Positions 8,112 through 9,938 of a stretch of DNA of 9,938 nucleotides are shown here, piece after piece. The notes under the pieces were generated by a model. That model ran no database searches. It had not been told where the DNA came from and saw only the letters and a program-made list of their open reading frames with translations. This stretch comes from Gammaproteobacteria bacterium (GTDB lineage Bacteria > Pseudomonadota > Gammaproteobacteria > GCA-001735895), in the NCBI GenBank assembly GCA_027293245.1, contig JAPUFZ010000208.1:1-9938 (forward strand), in the 5' to 3' direction. Numbering within the stretch: position 1 is the first letter of the stretch; every line of letters begins with the position of its first letter. The translations under genes and the position numbers were made by a program.

Positions 8112-9464
8112 CTACTCGCCAAAAACATCCACAACCGAATCACGTACCGCACTGACAATATCGTCGAGCGTCGACTGTTTGGTGGTTAATGGCGGTGCGA
8201 TACACACGACCTCGCTGCGCATGCGCGTAAACAGGCCGTGGTTGACCATTGCCTTGTTCATTTTTGCTCCAACCCCCCAGTCCGCAGGATATAGCTCTTT
8301 GCTGGCCTTGTTTTCGACCAGTTCTACACCACACATCAGGCCCTTGCCGCGTACATGACCGACATGCGGATGACCATCGAGTTCTGCGTGTAATTTCTCC
8401 AGCAAATATTCACCCTTGCTCGCTGCCTGTCCCGGGAAATCTTCGTTTTCGATGATATCCAGCGTTGCGAGGCCAACCGCACAAGTGGTTGGATGACCGC
8501 TATAGGTATAGGCGTGCATCCAGGGCTTATCGCTGGATTTGATCACCTCGGCAATCTCGTCGCTGATGCCGATGCCACCCAGCGGGATGTAACCCGAGGT
8601 AATGGCCTTGGCAAACTGCATCAGATCCGGTTGTACGCCGTAATGGTCCAGTGCAAACATCTTACCGGTTCGACCGAAGGCAGTGATTACCTCGTCGACT
8701 ACCATTAGTACATCGTATTGATCGCATATCTCGCGAATGCGCTGAAAATAGTCGTCCTGTGGCACGATAACACCACCGGCGCCCTGAACCGGTTCGGCGA
8801 TAAACATCGCCACCGTGTCGGCTCCCTGCTTTAAAATTTCTTTTTCCAGTTCGTTAGCAGCGGCTATACCCTGTGATGAACCGTCTTTGGGCATTGGGTA
8901 ACGATAGGGATCAGGCGATGGGATGTGGCTAAAACCCGGAATCAGGGGTTCGAACATAGTCCAGTAACCAGCCATACCGGTTGCACACATGCCCGCGAAA
9001 GTGACACCGTGATAAGCCCAGATGCGACTGATAACCTTTGTCTTCTCCGGCTGGCCCTTTGCCTTCCAGTACCAACGAGCGAGCTTGATATTACTATCAG
9101 TCGCCTCGCCACCACCCGATGTGAAATAGAAATTATTGATGTTTGGATAACACAGTTCCGACAGCCGATCGGCGAGTTCGATCGCCGGCCTGTTGGAACT
9201 GCCGGCATAACTCGAACAAAACGCCAGCTCGCGCATTTGTCCGGCAGCCGCATCGGCCAGTTCGCCGCGGCCGTGCCCGGCATTCACGTTCCACAGGCTC
9301 GACAAACCGTCAATCAACCGATTACCGTCGGCATCGATCAGGTAGGACCCCTCCCCCTTCACCCATACCTTGCCGCTCGAGTGAGTCGCCGGATGATTCA
9401 GCGGATGGATCATATGTTGCTGGTCTTTATCCAGCAGGGCGGTATTGGTCAGTGGCGCGTTCAT
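8112..9464 (-). CDS. Class III PLP aminotransferase, omega-amino acid:pyruvate type
   Basis: ATG at 9462-9464 gives 450 residues, normal for the family. It is preferred over an in-frame TTG at 9483-9485 because GAG at 9474-9476 lies nine bases upstream of the ATG, while nothing precedes the TTG. Class III motifs are clear: DGLSSLWNVNAGHG (52-65), FTSGGGEATDSNIKLA (114-129), AYHG (150-153), EPVQGAGG (224-231), VVDEVITAFGRTG (255-267) with the PLP-ring aspartate D257, and QFAKAITSGYIPLGG (283-297) with the Schiff-base lysine K286. Arginines in TRMRS (414 and 416) lie where omega-transaminases have the mobile arginine that binds the acceptor carboxylate. The sequence resembles SpuC-like putrescine/beta-alanine/taurine:pyruvate enzymes more than GabT or BioA. 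The true amino donor cannot be read from sequence. It lies 121 bases downstream of the reductase gene on the same strand and converges with the channel gene. Confidence 0.92.
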   Translation of the reverse strand: MNAPLTNTALLDKDQQHMIHPLNHPATHSSGKVWVKGEGSYLIDADGNRLIDGLSSLWNVNAGHGRGELADAAAGQMRELAFCSSYAGSSNRPAIELADRLSELCYPNINNFYFTSGGGEATDSNIKLARWYWKAKGQPEKTKVISRIWAYHGVTFAGMCATGMAGYWTMFEPLIPGFSHIPSPDPYRYPMPKDGSSQGIAAANELEKEILKQGADTVAMFIAEPVQGAGGVIVPQDDYFQRIREICDQYDVLMVVDEVITAFGRTGKMFALDHYGVQPDLMQFAKAITSGYIPLGGIGISDEIAEVIKSSDKPWMHAYTYSGHPTTCAVGLATLDIIENEDFPGQAASKGEYLLEKLHAELDGHPHVGHVRGKGLMCGVELVENKASKELYPADWGVGAKMNKAMVNHGLFTRMRSEVVCIAPPLTTKQSTLDDIVSAVRDSVVDVFGE

Positions 9465-9510
9465 ATTCTTTATCTCATAAGGCAACAGGTGTCTGGGCTT
9501 GCTGGCGTCG

Positions 9511-9524
9511 ACAGCTTAAGCTGT
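9511..9524. promoter_or_regulatory. Perfect 14-base palindrome, possible operator for the aminotransferase gene
   Basis: ACAGCTTAAGCTGT reads the same on both strands. It lies 46 bases upstream of the aminotransferase ATG and just downstream of the candidate -10 box, about +13 to +26 of the predicted transcript. A dimeric repressor bound here would block transcription. As RNA it could form a five-pair stem with a TTAA loop, but no T-run follows, so it is not a convincing terminator for the upstream reductase gene. Confidence 0.45.
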
Positions 9525-9543
9525 GGCCGGCTTCAGATCGCGT

Positions 9544-9572
9544 ATTATAGGCTCTCCGGGCACGGATGGAAC
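9544..9572 (-). promoter_or_regulatory. Candidate promoter for the aminotransferase gene
   Basis: Read on the minus strand, TATAAT (9549-9544) is a perfect -10 hexamer. The best-spaced -35 candidate, GTTCCA (9572-9567, 17-base spacer), matches only three of six consensus positions, so an activator may be needed if the promoter is real. It lies within the 121-base gap after the reductase stop and points toward the aminotransferase. Confidence 0.4.
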
Positions 9573-9585
9573 CAGCAGATGCAGC

Positions 9586-9938
9586 TTAGTGATATTTCTC
9601 GATCGTATAATGCCCCGGTTCGCGCCGCCGGTGTTTCCGCATACCACGGCCTTCAAGCACGGCTCCGACATCTTCGATCATCTCTTTGCTGCCACATATC
9701 ATTACATGCGAGTTTTCTGCCAGCAGCGATACCCCTGCCCTGCTTTCCAGTTCGCCTTTGCTAATTGCCATCGGAATGCGCATGGCTAAAGTATCCGGCA
9801 CCCGTTCCCGGGTAATGATCGGAATAAAGCACAATTGAATCGGGTGTTGTGCGGTCAATTCTGCTATTGATTCCGTATAGGCAAGTTCGGCTGCGGTACG
9901 GGCCGAGTAACACAGGACCACGCGTTCGAATCGCTGCC
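9586..9938 (-). CDS. fpr: Ferredoxin/flavodoxin-NADP+ reductase, C-terminal part, cut by window edge
   Basis: The frame is open to the right edge; 116 full codons are visible before the TAA at 9586-9588. The first visible residues, QRFERVVLCYSART, followed by ELAY, match the NADP-binding domain of bacterial ferredoxin-NADP reductases. Further along are PIITRE, R(I)P..I..GELE, HVMICGSKEMIEDV (the nucleotide-binding CG segment) and GMRKHRRREPGHYTIEKYH at the C-terminus. These enzymes move electrons between NADPH and ferredoxin or flavodoxin through FAD; the FAD domain lies outside the window. In E. coli-type relatives the chain ends in Tyr-Trp, the Trp packing near the flavin. Here it ends Tyr-His, with the stop directly after, so the final aromatic residue is replaced. 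The downstream aminotransferase is on the same strand, but a promoter-like sequence lies between them. Confidence 0.9.
   Translation of the reverse strand, partial: QRFERVVLCYSARTAAELAYTESIAELTAQHPIQLCFIPIITRERVPDTLAMRIPMAISKGELESRAGVSLLAENSHVMICGSKEMIEDVGAVLEGRGMRKHRRREPGHYTIEKYH

Noticed and set aside
8925..9764. Long plus-strand open frame of 279 codons opposite the aminotransferase and the reductase.
   Set aside because: It lies antisense to two genes with clear protein families, has no recognisable domain, and reads as a low-stop shadow of GC-biased codons.

Overview
The window reads as ordinary bacterial chromosome, most likely from a free-living gammaproteobacterium. This is inferred from moderate GC by eye, the full-length single-chain P-protein, the single-chain iron-sulfur serine dehydratase and the class of ferredoxin-NADP reductase. 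No species call is possible from the sequence alone. There are no insertion sequences, tRNAs, rRNAs, CRISPR arrays or phage genes in view. Eight protein-coding genes are supported. Six run on the plus strand (1-8075) and two on the minus strand (8112-9938). The genes at both window edges are cut.

Left part (1-2506). The C-terminal half of a retropepsin-like aspartic protease is followed by an AT-rich spacer. Then comes a compact bufferin locus. bufA (476-727) encodes a secreted, Cys-rich 83-residue precursor of the BufA2 type. bufB (857-1717) encodes an MNIO/DUF692 multinuclear iron oxidative enzyme. bufC (1721-2506) encodes the DUF2063/HvfC-BufC partner protein. Such loci make ribosomally synthesised, post-translationally modified peptides: BufB with BufC modifies cysteines of the precursor, and the exported product binds copper. 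A near-perfect intrinsic terminator lies between bufA and bufB. It probably makes bufA the abundant transcript and lets only a fraction of polymerases reach the enzyme genes.

Middle part (2507-8075). gcvP, the glycine decarboxylase P-protein (962 aa, PLP lysine 709), has a plausible sigma70 promoter of its own. sdaA, an L-serine ammonia-lyase (459 aa), follows, then a five-helix MscS-type mechanosensitive channel gene that starts with TTG 27 bases after the sdaA stop. GcvP and SdaA fit together metabolically. Glycine cleavage feeds methylene-THF, serine hydroxymethyltransferase (not in the window) makes serine, and SdaA turns serine into pyruvate and ammonia. The gcvT and gcvH partners are not in view.

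Right part (8076-9938, minus strand). A class III PLP aminotransferase of the omega-amino acid:pyruvate type converges on the channel gene with only 36 bases between the stops. Upstream of it are a consensus -10 box and a perfect 14-base palindrome, then the C-terminal part of a ferredoxin/flavodoxin-NADP+ reductase whose terminal residue is His where relatives usually have Trp.

The most interesting system here is the bufferin (copper-binding RiPP) locus and its internal terminator. The rest is largely housekeeping metabolism.
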